This document shows positions 16,245 through 25,177 of a stretch of 64,000 nucleotides of DNA, one piece after another. The stretch is from contig NZ_KQ236688.1 of NCBI RefSeq assembly GCF_001183545.1, forward strand, positions 711,149 through 775,148, read 5' to 3'. Within the stretch, counting starts at the first letter, position 1. Each line of letters starts with the position of its first letter. The translations under genes were made by a program, and so were the position numbers. Source of the DNA: Cellvibrio sp. pealriver. GTDB taxonomy: Bacteria; Pseudomonadota; Gammaproteobacteria; Pseudomonadales; Cellvibrionaceae. The notes under the pieces were generated by a model, which was not told where the DNA came from, ran no database searches, and saw only the letters and a list, made by a program, of their open reading frames with translations.

Positions 16245-17537
16245 TTAATCCCAAGAAAGCGCCCCACCTGTTTGGTATTCAATCACGCGCGTCTCAAAGA
16301 AATTCTTCTCTTTACGCAGATCCATAATTTCGCTCATCCATGGGAATGGGTTTTGAGCGCCGGGGAATTGTTCTTTTAAGCCGAGTTGTGAGCAGCGGCG
16401 GTTGGCGATGAAGTGGAGGTATTCTTCCATCATGGCGGCGTTCATGCCGAGTACGCCGCGTGGCATTGAGTCGCGTGCGTATTGGATTTCCAATTCGGTG
16501 CCTTCCAGAATCATTTGGATCACTTCTTGTTGGAATTCTGCGCTCCACAAGTGCGGGTTTTCCAGTTTGATTTGGTTGATTACATCGATACCAAAATTCA
16601 AATGCATGGATTCATCGCGCAGGATGTATTGGAATTGCTCGGCAACGCCAGTCATTTTGTTGCGGCGGCCCATGCTGAGGATTTGGCTGAATCCGCAGTA
16701 GAAGAAAATACCTTCAGTGACTACGTAGAATGCAACGAGGTTGCGCAGCAATTCCTGATCGGTTTCTGGTGTGCCGGTGGTAAAGGTTGGATCGCCCAAG
16801 GTTTGAGTGTGCTTCAAGCTCCACGCGGCTTTGTTCGCAACGCTTGGCAATTCGCGGTACATGTTGAAGATTTCGCCTTCATCCATACCGAGCGATTCAA
16901 TGCAATATTGATACGCGTGAGTGTGGATCGCTTCTTCAAATGATTGACGCAAAATGTATTGGCGACATTCAGGGTTGGTGATCAAACGGTAAATCGCGAG
17001 TACCAAATTGTTTGCGACGAGTGAGTCAGCAGTAGAGAAGTAACCGAGGCTGCGCATGACGATGCGGCGCTCGTCATCGGTCAGGCCGTCTTTACTTTTC
17101 CAGGTGGCGATGTCGGCAGTCATGTTCACTTCTTGTGGCATCCAGTGGTTGGAGCAGCCATCCAGATATTTTTGCCATGCCCAGTCGTATTTGAACGGAA
17201 CGAGTTGGTTCAAATCCGCGCGGCAGTTGATCATGCGCTTTTCATCTACTTGAATACGCGCAGCGCCCATTTGCAATTCTTCAAGGCCTGGTGCCGGGTC
17301 AAGTGCAGCGAGGCTTGCGCGCGCTTTTGCCAATTCAGGGCTAATGCCTTCTTCTTTCGCGGCTTCAGCAAAGCTGGTGTTTACCACGGTATTCTGAGGT
17401 GCATTAGCTTGTGCTTGGGCAACTTGTGCAGGCTGCGCTTGTGATGCAGCAGGTTTATTTAAATTGGCTGCAATCGCCTCTTGGCGTGCGGTTTCTTTTG
17501 CTGCTTCTTCGGTATCAAAATCGTCCCAACTTAACAT
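16245..17537 (-). CDS. nrdB: Class I ribonucleotide reductase, beta (radical) subunit
   Basis: A 430-residue R2 subunit that holds the diferric-tyrosyl radical used by NrdA to make deoxyribonucleotides. A low-complexity Ala/Gln N-terminal extension of about 75 residues precedes the conserved core: [14 protein letters not shown], then carboxylate and histidine ligands in [15 protein letters not shown] and in [10 protein letters not shown]. The C-terminus ends [16 protein letters not shown], the tail that docks into NrdA. It lies 156 bp downstream of nrdA in the same direction, with a REP-like repeat between. Its 3' end appears to be the attachment site of the transposon. Confidence 0.97.
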   Translation of the reverse strand: MLSWDDFDTEEAAKETARQEAIAANLNKPAASQAQPAQVAQAQANAPQNTVVNTSFAEAAKEEGISPELAKARASLAALDPAPGLEELQMGAARIQVDEKRMINCRADLNQLVPFKYDWAWQKYLDGCSNHWMPQEVNMTADIATWKSKDGLTDDERRIVMRSLGYFSTADSLVANNLVLAIYRLITNPECRQYILRQSFEEAIHTHAYQYCIESLGMDEGEIFNMYRELPSVANKAAWSLKHTQTLGDPTFTTGTPETDQELLRNLVAFYVVTEGIFFYCGFSQILSMGRRNKMTGVAEQFQYILRDESMHLNFGIDVINQIKLENPHLWSAEFQQEVIQMILEGTELEIQYARDSMPRGVLGMNAAMMEEYLHFIANRRCSQLGLKEQFPGAQNPFPWMSEIMDLRKEKNFFETRVIEYQTGGALSWD

Positions 17538-17568
17538 GGTGTTCCTCGTTCTCTCTGTTTGGTTTCTA

Positions 17569-17692
17569 CCCTCACCCTAGCCCTCTCCCAGAGGGAGAGG
17601 GGACTTGATCGCGCAAGGTTTTAGTCTGCGCGTATATCACCAGGTGAGCGCTTTATTCCCCTCTCCTGTGGGAGAGGGGCTAGGGGTGAGGG
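17569..17692. repeat. REP-like inverted repeat pair between nrdA and nrdB
   Basis: Two related GC-rich hairpins face each other: ccctcaccctag followed by ccctctcccagagggagagg at the left (17569-17602), and cccctctcctgtgggagagg followed by ggctaggggtgaggg at the right (17658-17692). Each has its own stem-loop and the two are inverted copies of one element. Such REP/BIME-type repeats are common in intergenic regions of gammaproteobacteria and xanthomonads. Here it could modulate nrdB relative to nrdA expression or stabilise the nrdA transcript. Confidence 0.8.
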
Positions 17693-17693
17693 C

Positions 17694-20633
17694 CTACTGG
17701 CACGCCTCGCAATCCGGATTATCAATCGAACATGCCAATGGCACTGGCGCTGCTTGGGCAAAGCTCGCTGCTTCCACTTCTGATACGGCAGGTTTTGCTG
17801 CAGCAGGTGCTGCGGATAAACCGCCTGCGCCACCGGCCGATACCGCGTTCAACGCGCCAGTATTGATGGTGGATTTTTCAGTGGTGGTTGCGGCCAATGC
17901 ACGCAGGTAATACGTAGTCTTTAAGCCAGAGAACCATGCCATGCGGTAGGTAATGTCTAATTTTTTACCGTTAGCGCCAGCGATGTACAGGTTCAAACTT
18001 TGCGCCTGGTCGATCCACTTTTGACGACGGCTTGCTGCTTCAACAATCCAGCGTGGTTCTACTTCAAATGCGGTGGAATAAATCGCTTTCAAATCCGCAG
18101 GAATGCGATCAATTTTTTGCAACGAACCTTCGTAATATTTCAAATCGTTAACCATTACTGCATCCCACAATCCACGCGCTTTCAAGTCGTGAACGAGGTG
18201 CGGGTTAACCACGGTGAATTCGCCGGAGAGGTTGGATTTCACGTACAGGTTTTGGTAAGTCGGCTCGATCGATTGGGTAACGCCAGTGATGTTGGAAATG
18301 GTTGCTGTTGGAGCAATCGCCATCACGTTGGAGTTGCGCATACCTTTGGCTTTCACTTCAGCGCGCAGGGTGTCCCAATCAAAAGTTTTGCTGCGATCTA
18401 CTTTGATGTAATTCTCGCCGCGGTTTTGTACCAGCAATTCAATAGAGTCGATGGGCAATACACCTTTGCTCCACAGCGAGCCTTCAAAGGTTGAATACTT
18501 GCCGCGCTCTTGCGCCAGTTCGCACGACGCTTTGATCGCGTAGTAGCTCACGGCTTCCATTGAGGTATCGGCAAAATCAACCGCTTGTTGTGAGCTGTAG
18601 GCGATGCGTTGTTCGTACAGCGCATCCTGGAAGCCCATGATGCCGAGGCCGATAGGACGGTGACGCAGGTTGGACTGCTTGGAGGTCGCCACGGCGTAGT
18701 AGTTAATATCGATCACGTTATCCAACATGCGGATTGCAGTTTTAACGGTGCGCTCCAGTTTTGCTTGATCGAGCTTGCCATCAACAATGTGTTGCGCCAG
18801 GTTAACGGAGCCGAGGTTACATACGGCGATCTCATCGTTCGCTTTGGTGTTCAAAGTGATTTCAGTACACAGGTTGGACGAGTGCACCACACCGGCATGT
18901 TGCTGCGGGCTGCGCAGGTTGCATGGGTCTTTGAAAGTGATCCATGGGTGGCCGGTTTCAAACAGCATGCCCAACATTTTGCGCCACAGGTCTAATGCGC
19001 GCACGGTTTTGAATACTTTGATTTTGCCCGCTGCAGCTTCACGCTCGTAGTGCTCGTAGCGCTCTTCAAACGCTTTGCCGTACAAGTCGTGCAGGTCAGG
19101 TACATCGTTTGGCGAGAAGAGCGTCCACTCTTTGTCGTCAAACACGCGCTTCATAAACAGGTCAGGTACCCAGTTGGCGGTGTTCATATCGTGGGTGCGG
19201 CGACGGTCATCACCGGTGTTTTTGCGCAGCTCAAGGAATTCCTCGACATCCATATGCCAGGTTTCCAAATAGGCGCACACAGCGCCTTTGCGCTTGCCGC
19301 CCTGGTTTACTGCTACGGCGGTGTCGTTCGCCACTTTCAAGAAGGGAACTACACCTTGTGATTTACCGTTGGTGCCTTTGATGTAAGCGCCCAGAGCGCG
19401 CACTGGCGTCCAGTCATTACCCAAGCCGCCCGCGAATTTGCTCAGCATGGCGTTGTCTTGCATCGCGCCGTAAATACCGTGGAGATCATCGGGTACGGTG
19501 GTCAGGTAGCAAGAGGACAACTGCGGGCGCAAAGTGCCGGAGTTGAACAGGGTTGGGGTGGAGCTCATGTAATCGAACGAAGAGAGCAGGCGATAGAACT
19601 CAATCGCGCGGTCTTCTTTGTTGGTTTCCTGAATCGCTAAGCCCATAGCGACGCGCATAAAGAAAATTTGCGGCAGTTCGATGCGGGTATCGTTGCTGTG
19701 GATGAAGTAACGGTCGTACAGGGTTTGCAGGCCGAGGTAGGTGAATTGCAGGTCGCGCTCGGCGATCAATGCTTTGCCCAGCTTTTCCAGATCAAAGTTC
19801 AACAGCTCTGGCGATACCAGCTCCAGCTCAACGCCTTTTTTGATGTAGAGCGGCAGGGTTTGCGCGTAGAGGGTTTCCATATCGGCCTGAGTTGCAGAGG
19901 TTGCAACGCCAAAGAAGCTCAGGGCTTCAGCGCGCAGTTTGTCCATCAGCAGGCGGGCGGTAACGAAGGAGTAGTTAGGCTCTTTTTCTACCAAGGTGCG
20001 GGCGGTGATCACCAGTGAGGTGTTGACGTCTTTCTCGGCCACGCCGTCGTAGAGGTTGCGCATGGCTTCATCGAGAATCGCTTTCTCTTCCACACCAGCC
20101 AAACCAGCACAGGCTTCATGCACGATGGTGCGCATGCGGGCGATGTTCAATGGCGCACGGGTGCCATCGGCCAGAATAACGTTCAGGCTTGGGTAGTCTG
20201 GATCGGGCTCTTGTGATGCCGCTTGTTTTTGGGCGCGCAGGCGAGCGTGCTCTTCGCGGTAGAGTACGTAATCGCGTGCGATTTTTTGCTCGCCAGAGCG
20301 CATCAGAATCAGCTCAACTTGGTCCTGGATCTCTTCAATATGGATAGTGCCGCCAGAAGGCATACGGCGTTTAAAGGTGGCCGTAATTTGTTGGGTGAGG
20401 CTGCTCACGGTTTCATGAACTCGGGTAGATGCCGCCGCTGTGCCGCCTTCTACCGCCAGAAACGCCTTGGTCATGGCGATGGCGATTTTGCTGGCATCGA
20501 ATGGAACCACCGTTCCGTTGCGCTTGATTACACGCAATTGCCCTGGCGCGGTTGCCGTCAGGCTCGACGAGCCGCCGTGGATGTCGTGTTGGACGTTGGT
20601 TGTGCCGGTGGTTTGTTCAATGTCAGTGTGCAT
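17694..20633 (-). CDS. nrdA: Class I ribonucleotide reductase, alpha (catalytic) subunit
   Basis: A 979-residue R1 subunit that reduces ribonucleotides to deoxyribonucleotides. Two ATP-cone regulatory domains are visible at the N-terminus (QLRVIKRNGTVVPFDASKI at about 32-50 and ILADGTRAPLNIARMRTI at about 153-170), as in the longer Pseudomonas-type NrdA. The barrel follows with FNSGTLRPQLSSCYLT, NLCTEI and IAPTATISNITG, and the C-terminal redox pair sits in DNPDCEACQ. The ATG at 20633 is preceded by GGGAG. It is first in the leftward nrdA-nrdB operon; upstream NrdR-like and DnaA sites suggest its regulation. Confidence 0.97.
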   Translation of the reverse strand: MHTDIEQTTGTTNVQHDIHGGSSSLTATAPGQLRVIKRNGTVVPFDASKIAIAMTKAFLAVEGGTAAASTRVHETVSSLTQQITATFKRRMPSGGTIHIEEIQDQVELILMRSGEQKIARDYVLYREEHARLRAQKQAASQEPDPDYPSLNVILADGTRAPLNIARMRTIVHEACAGLAGVEEKAILDEAMRNLYDGVAEKDVNTSLVITARTLVEKEPNYSFVTARLLMDKLRAEALSFFGVATSATQADMETLYAQTLPLYIKKGVELELVSPELLNFDLEKLGKALIAERDLQFTYLGLQTLYDRYFIHSNDTRIELPQIFFMRVAMGLAIQETNKEDRAIEFYRLLSSFDYMSSTPTLFNSGTLRPQLSSCYLTTVPDDLHGIYGAMQDNAMLSKFAGGLGNDWTPVRALGAYIKGTNGKSQGVVPFLKVANDTAVAVNQGGKRKGAVCAYLETWHMDVEEFLELRKNTGDDRRRTHDMNTANWVPDLFMKRVFDDKEWTLFSPNDVPDLHDLYGKAFEERYEHYEREAAAGKIKVFKTVRALDLWRKMLGMLFETGHPWITFKDPCNLRSPQQHAGVVHSSNLCTEITLNTKANDEIAVCNLGSVNLAQHIVDGKLDQAKLERTVKTAIRMLDNVIDINYYAVATSKQSNLRHRPIGLGIMGFQDALYEQRIAYSSQQAVDFADTSMEAVSYYAIKASCELAQERGKYSTFEGSLWSKGVLPIDSIELLVQNRGENYIKVDRSKTFDWDTLRAEVKAKGMRNSNVMAIAPTATISNITGVTQSIEPTYQNLYVKSNLSGEFTVVNPHLVHDLKARGLWDAVMVNDLKYYEGSLQKIDRIPADLKAIYSTAFEVEPRWIVEAASRRQKWIDQAQSLNLYIAGANGKKLDITYRMAWFSGLKTTYYLRALAATTTEKSTINTGALNAVSAGGAGGLSAAPAAAKPAVSEVEAASFAQAAPVPLACSIDNPDCEACQ

Positions 20634-20800
20634 AGACGTCTCCCGCGTGAGGTCATTCCTGGTTGAATTTGCTACGTAATTAAAAGGTGTTGCGTATTGC
20701 TAATAAGCGTTTGCGATCTTGCTGACCCGCTGGATGGCGTTTGAATCGGCCATCTGGTTATTAAAATCAGGGTTCAGAACACCGTTTTCTGCGATTTAAT

Positions 20801-20820
20801 GACCACTAGATATAGTGGTC
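20801..20820. promoter_or_regulatory. NrdR box 1
   Basis: The palindrome ACCACTAGATATAGTGGT (20802-20819) has 8-bp perfect arms when the flanking G and C are included. It matches the 16-bp NrdR box pattern with its CTAGATATAG core. It is about 170 bp upstream of the nrdA start. NrdR represses ribonucleotide reductase genes when dATP/ATP levels are high. Confidence 0.7.
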
Positions 20821-21003
20821 AGCCTGCAGCCGCTTGTGCCCATACTACTGATGCCTGCCGATGTAGAGTGAAACATCGCACTGGCCGTTAACTTCAGGCT
20901 GCTTTTCAGCACACATTGTGATTAACGTTCAATTGGGTCAAAAATTTGCTTGACGATTTGCCCGCCAAGGGATAGGGGCTGCTTGTGGGTTTAACGCAAG
21001 CAA

Positions 21004-21021
21004 TACCTATATCTAGGGGTA
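21004..21021. promoter_or_regulatory. NrdR box 2 (weaker)
   Basis: TACCTATATCTAGGGGTA shares the CTATATCTAG core (the complement of the box 1 core) but has imperfect arms. It lies about 200 bp from box 1, far more than the roughly 30 bp usual for NrdR box pairs, so it may be a separate or decoy site. Confidence 0.45.
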
Positions 21022-21078
21022 AATCGTGAATGGGCTACAAGATAATGCGGTTGGGGGTTTTATGCAAGCTTGAAAACC

Positions 21079-21087
21079 TGTGGATAA
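21079..21087 (-). promoter_or_regulatory. DnaA box upstream of nrdA
   Basis: TTATCCACA on the minus strand is an exact match to the consensus DnaA box. DnaA regulates nrdAB in E. coli. Here the site is about 450 bp upstream of nrdA. A single 9-bp match can occur by chance. Confidence 0.5.
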
Positions 21088-21292
21088 GATGTGGGTGGCG
21101 CTGGTAAAAACTGGGGGCAAGTCGCGCTAACGCCTTGAACTAACGGTAAATCCAGCATTCTGGCGGCTCATAATAAAAATGACAGATGCTCGATTGATTT
21201 AGATTTTTTTGGCATACATCGCCGGGGCGATTATGACTACATATTGTGTTTGTACTTTTTGGGTGAAATAACGCGTTTGCGGCCAATAAAAA

Positions 21293-21310
21293 AAGGGGCC
21301 TAAGCCCCTT
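21293..21310 (-). terminator. Terminator of the PhoX-family gene
   Basis: A stem aaggggc paired with gcccctt has a 4-nt loop. The A-run at 21288-21294 becomes a U-tract in the leftward transcript. It lies 100 bp downstream of the phosphatase stop. Confidence 0.75.
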
Positions 21311-21409
21311 GATATGCCCCACATCCCGGTTGGTTTATTCGCCGCATCCCTGTGGTGCCGTCTTTTTATGGTGAGTGAGTGTTGGTAAGACGGTTATGTC
21401 CGGCAGCAT

Positions 21410-23455
21410 TTACGATCCAATCATGCCGCCGTCATTCTTGGTCACAATCACTGTGGCTGAACGTGGGCGTGCAGTACCGCCTTCTGGCCAGTGGCTGGTG
21501 AAGTTGGTGGAGGTAGAGCGGTCACCGGGGTGTTGGATATTCACAAACAGGGTTTTCATATCCGGTGTACCGGTCACGCCAGTCACTTCCGCATCAATCG
21601 GCCCAACGAAGAAGCGCTTCACTTGTTTGGTCACAGGGTCGGCGGCCAGCATCTGGTTGTTGCCGTAAGGGCCGGTGCCTTGTTGGCTGCCACTCATATC
21701 GGTTTGAATCCAGAGCACGCCGCGCGGGTCAATCCACAGGCCGTCGGGGCTGGCAAAGTGGTTGTCGGCGGTCAGGGTGACAGCTTTATCGTCGGTGCCA
21801 GTGGTGGTGCCTACATCGCCACCCAGCAGGAAGATGTCCCACTTGAAGGTGGTTTTGCCAGCTTCTTCGTTCCAGCGGATGATGTGGCCAGTGGCGTTGT
21901 TGGCGCGCGGGTTAGCGGCATCAATTTGCTCGGCGGTGCGGCTGGTGTTGTTGGTGAGGGTGAAGTAAACCTCGCCAGTGGTAGGGTGTACTGCGCCCCA
22001 CTCAGGGCGATCCATTTTGGTTGCGCCCATAATGTCGGCGGCCAAACGGGTGTTGATCAACAAATCAGCCTGGTTCGCAAAGGTCACACCTGCCGCTGCT
22101 GCCTTGGCAGTGAAGGCGCTGTTGGTGATATCCAGCGGCAGCCACTCACCGGTGCCATCGGCATTGAACTTGGCAACATAGAGTACGCCGCTGTTCAGCA
22201 GCCAACCGCCAGCGGTCGCTTTATGGAAAGGTTCGGCAGAGACAAATTTATAGATGTATTCGTTTTGTGAGTCATCGCCTGAGTAGCACACTACAGGTTG
22301 GCCTTCGACTGCGGGAGCGAAGATCACACCTTCATGGCCAAAACGGCCAAGAGCGGTACGTTTTTGTGGACGGGCTTCCGGGTCAAATGGATCGATTTCT
22401 ACCATCCAGCCAAACGTATTGGGCTCGTTGCGGTAGTCATCCAGTGCGGTTGCACCTTTGGTTGAGGCATCAAAACGCACGTATTCATCGGCACCTGAGT
22501 CTGCCAATTCCCAGAAGTAGCGGCCATTTTTGGTGCCTACGCCGTAGCGTTTGTGTTCGCGTGGTTGGGTTGCATCTTTGTTAACAAAGTAACCTGCCCA
22601 GTTTTCTTCAGCAGTCAGGTAGGTATTCCAAGGGGTATAGCCCATACCGCAGTTGTTCAGGGTGCCGCGTGTAGCAGTACCGTTCGGGCTGTATTTGGTG
22701 GCCATTTTTGCATAACCGGAAGCGGGGCCGCGGATATCCATTGGCGTTGCGCCGGTGATACGGCGGTTAAACGGGCTGCCGTTAACGACTTCCCAGTTGC
22801 TGCCATTCTTTTTGATGTGAATCACGCTCACACCATGACCGGCGATTTCCTTGCGTACTTCATCGGCAGGGCGGGTTGCGCCAAGGGTTGCGCCATTGGG
22901 GTGGAAAATTTTGTCATCCAGGTATTCGTGGTTCATCACCAGCAAACCTTCGCTGGAATTGGTGCCGGTGGTTTTGGCATCCATCGGGAAAAAGTGCACG
23001 CCATCGTGATGCGCGCCCACTTGTTGTTCCTGATCGGCACCAGTGTTGCTGGCATCGCCTTTGTACGCTGGCATGCTGCCGGTCAGTGGCGTGCCCCAAG
23101 GGACGAAGGTGGTTGCGGTATAACCTGCAGGAACGGTAATCGCATCGTTACGGTTGGCCGCGATAGCGGTAAAACCAAGCAGGGGAGCCAGTGACGATGA
23201 AACGCTTGAGCTGCTGGAAGATGCCGGAGCACTTGAGCTGGATGCACTTGAAGAGCTGTTGCTTTTTTTGTCGTCATCATCGCCACCACAGGCGACCAGA
23301 CTCGCGCCCATAAATGCCGCTACCGCAGTGCCCAAACTGCCTTTCAGGAATTGGCGGCGCTGGGTCATGACTTCGGCAAAAGTAGTGTTGTTGGAATTGT
23401 TCGACAAAGGCTCAATGCCGGAATTGTCGATCTCATAAATAGTATGGTCGGTCAT
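21410..23455 (-). CDS. PhoX-family (DUF839) phosphatase, Tat-exported
   Basis: A protein of about 681 residues of the PhoX/DUF839 family, calcium- and iron-dependent alkaline phosphatases. A twin-arginine signal (QRRQFLKGSLG, about residues 33-43) is followed by a hydrophobic stretch and LVACG, a possible lipobox. A Ser-rich linker of about 35 residues precedes the catalytic domain, with HDGVHFFPMD, MNHEYLDDKI, HEGVIFAPAV and SPDGLWIDPRGVLWIQTD. The start at 23455 has AGGAAG upstream; an in-frame start at 23497 is less supported. It would release phosphate from organic phosphate in the periplasm or at the cell surface. No Pho box was identified upstream. Confidence 0.88.
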   Translation of the reverse strand: MTDHTIYEIDNSGIEPLSNNSNNTTFAEVMTQRRQFLKGSLGTAVAAFMGASLVACGGDDDDKKSNSSSSASSSSAPASSSSSSVSSSLAPLLGFTAIAANRNDAITVPAGYTATTFVPWGTPLTGSMPAYKGDASNTGADQEQQVGAHHDGVHFFPMDAKTTGTNSSEGLLVMNHEYLDDKIFHPNGATLGATRPADEVRKEIAGHGVSVIHIKKNGSNWEVVNGSPFNRRITGATPMDIRGPASGYAKMATKYSPNGTATRGTLNNCGMGYTPWNTYLTAEENWAGYFVNKDATQPREHKRYGVGTKNGRYFWELADSGADEYVRFDASTKGATALDDYRNEPNTFGWMVEIDPFDPEARPQKRTALGRFGHEGVIFAPAVEGQPVVCYSGDDSQNEYIYKFVSAEPFHKATAGGWLLNSGVLYVAKFNADGTGEWLPLDITNSAFTAKAAAAGVTFANQADLLINTRLAADIMGATKMDRPEWGAVHPTTGEVYFTLTNNTSRTAEQIDAANPRANNATGHIIRWNEEAGKTTFKWDIFLLGGDVGTTTGTDDKAVTLTADNHFASPDGLWIDPRGVLWIQTDMSGSQQGTGPYGNNQMLAADPVTKQVKRFFVGPIDAEVTGVTGTPDMKTLFVNIQHPGDRSTSTNFTSHWPEGGTARPRSATVIVTKNDGGMIGS

Positions 23456-23702
23456 CGGTTGCTTCCTGTTGTTTTCTTGAAGGGGATTCGGATGCAAGGA
23501 TTAAAGCGACGCTCTATGTCAGTTAGACGACAGTTTTTTGAAGATTTGGTAACAGTCTGATGACGCTGTACCTGCCGGGTATGTAATTAGGGGGGCTGCT
23601 TAGTGGATTGAGCTGATTACCGCAGCAGGTAAATCTGCTAACCTTGGCGACAACGATCAGTAACAAGATTAATGAAAACGATTAATTAAAAATCAGCGTG
23701 AT

Positions 23703-24575
23703 ATGGAATCCAGTGTGGAATCAGTGCAATCAGATTATTCAGTGTATCGCAGTGTGATTAGCGATCTATTAAACGGCAAAGAACAATTGCCCAGTCTGCC
23801 GTCTATTACCTTTGAAATCCGCAAGGCGATGGGGCAGCAAGACCTGTCTATGGTCGAACTCAGTAAGTTACTTGCGAAAGATCCCGCGTTGTCGGCTGTG
23901 TTGTTGAAATACGCTTCAAGCCCCTTGGTTGGCAGCCAAACCCCACCGCAAAATCTTCTCGATGTGATTCGCCTGTTGGGGATGAACCAAGTGGAGCGCA
24001 TCACCATGGTGCATTCCATCAAGAGTTTATTTTCTGTTCACTCGGTGAAACATAAACGTTTGTTTATGGAGGCATGGCGTCGCCTGGCATTAAAGGCGAG
24101 TTTGAGTACCTATATTGCCAAGCACATGCATTTTAAAAATGTATTACCCGATAACGTACTCATGGCGGCGCTGCTGAGTGAAGTAGGAACGCTGGCGGTA
24201 TTGTCAGCCTTTAAAAATTCCGAGCAGACTCCGGATCTTCCTGCGTACGTGTCGCTCTGTCGCGAGTATGCAAAATCACTGGGTGTGATCACGCTTAAAC
24301 AGTGGCAAGTGGATGAGCAGTATTTAAAAGTCGTGCAAGAAATCGGTAACTGGACCGGCGAAAACCCGGGTGCGCCGAATCTTACCGATTTGATCAATTT
24401 GGGGTTGTATCACTCACTCAAACTCACCCACACCAAAACCGATTTGCCGCCCATTCAAGAATTGACGGCCTATAAAAAATTGGAAGCGCCAGAAAATTCT
24501 GTGGTTGCCGGTGGCCTCACCTTTGTGATGACCAACGTGCAGGAAATCAAAATGGTAGCGAAAAGTTTGTTTTGA
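23703..24575 (+). CDS. HDOD-domain signalling protein
   Basis: A 290-residue single HDOD domain. LPSLPSITFEIRKAMGQQDLSMVELSKLLAKDPALSA (residues 22-58) is the typical opening, followed by LLDVIRLLGMNQVERI and a helical remainder. HDOD proteins are HD-like domains without the metal-binding HD pair and act in signal transduction and stress responses in proteobacteria. No output domain is fused. It stands alone, with its own terminator at 24579-24600. Confidence 0.85.
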   Translation: MESSVESVQSDYSVYRSVISDLLNGKEQLPSLPSITFEIRKAMGQQDLSMVELSKLLAKDPALSAVLLKYASSPLVGSQTPPQNLLDVIRLLGMNQVERITMVHSIKSLFSVHSVKHKRLFMEAWRRLALKASLSTYIAKHMHFKNVLPDNVLMAALLSEVGTLAVLSAFKNSEQTPDLPAYVSLCREYAKSLGVITLKQWQVDEQYLKVVQEIGNWTGENPGAPNLTDLINLGLYHSLKLTHTKTDLPPIQELTAYKKLEAPENSVVAGGLTFVMTNVQEIKMVAKSLF

Positions 24576-24578
24576 GTG

Positions 24579-24600
24579 GCGCACTTTACGTGCGCTTTTT
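24579..24600 (+). terminator. Terminator of the HDOD gene
   Basis: A stem gcgcac paired with gtgcgc has a 5-nt loop and is followed by TTTTT. It overlaps the 3' end of the convergent toxin gene. Confidence 0.7.
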
Positions 24601-24882
24601 CCAGTGAAGTGGATTTTTGCGAGCGTGAATAACACCAATAACCAATAGAGTGTTTTCAAGAATCACAAAATAGATGCCATAAGGAAAACGATTAATAAAA
24701 ACTCGTCTAACGTGACGGTGAATTTCTTTGTATAAGAGCGGATTGTTCTGAATTTTTTCTAACGATTCTTCAATGCTTTGAAGAAAGCTTTGCCCCAGAT
24801 TTTTTTGGCAAAATTCATAATATTCAAAAGCTTCGATAATGTCTGCTTCGGCTTCTTTCCTTACCAACAATTGATAGTCCAT
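24586..24882 (-). CDS. ParE/RelE-family toxin
   Basis: A 98-residue toxin of the ParE-type RelE superfamily. The pattern VRKEAEADIIEAFEYYE, then LGQSFLQSIEESLEKIQ, then RRVFINRFPYGIYFVI and VIGVIHARKNP is typical; the ARKNP-like C-terminus and the R-FPY segment are conserved. It would poison gyrase or translation unless bound by the antitoxin encoded 1 bp upstream. The stop lies inside the terminator of the convergent HDOD gene. Confidence 0.85.
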   Translation of the reverse strand: MDYQLLVRKEAEADIIEAFEYYEFCQKNLGQSFLQSIEESLEKIQNNPLLYKEIHRHVRRVFINRFPYGIYFVILENTLLVIGVIHARKNPLHWKKRT

Positions 24883-24883
24883 C

Positions 24884-25093
24884 TTACTTGTCTGTAATCC
24901 TTTTTTTCACGCTTTCCCAGTCGCTGCCTGCCTCTCCATCCGATGCTAAGGTTGCCAGCCGTTCATCCAGTAGCGCGATAAGCTCATCAGGAACCTTGAC
25001 TTCATCGCTTCTTGTTCTGACGCTATCCCATAATTGTTCTGCAAGCAAAATTCTTTCTGAAATGCTAAGTGACTGAATATTCATAGGATTCAC
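24884..25093 (-). CDS. Antitoxin, addiction module component family
   Basis: A 69-residue protein of the short 'addiction module component' antitoxin family (TIGR02574 type). LSISERILLAEQLWDSV at the N-terminus and PDELIALLDERLA in the middle match the family, and the C-terminal WESVKKRI probably wraps the toxin. The start is GTG at 25093 or ATG at 25084; no strong ribosome site decides. It is followed after 1 bp by the ParE-like toxin. Confidence 0.8.
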   Translation of the reverse strand: MNPMNIQSLSISERILLAEQLWDSVRTRSDEVKVPDELIALLDERLATLASDGEAGSDWESVKKRITDK

Positions 25094-25177
25094 ATTGGGC
25101 GTAGTGTGGATGGTTCAAAGTATACACCCAACCTATCAAATCGGGTTTAACCATTTTTTTGACTGCTATCAGGGATA

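Larger units (their letters stand above)
20634..21292. other. nrdA upstream region without genes
   Basis: About 660 bp with no supportable coding sequence. The 60-codon frame at 21140-21322 has no ribosome site or family likeness. The region holds two NrdR-like boxes and a DnaA box and ends at the phoX terminator. The 5' region of nrdA is unusually long. Confidence 0.6.

Noticed and set aside
18000..20666. Long rightward open frames antisense to nrdA (for example 18000-18494 and 20223-20666)
   Set aside because: They mirror the GC-rich codon pattern of nrdA on the other strand, match no family I know and lack convincing ribosome sites.
21491..23194. Rightward frames of 213-259 codons opposite the PhoX-family gene
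   Set aside because: The opposite strand encodes a complete PhoX-family protein with clear motifs; these frames are by-products.
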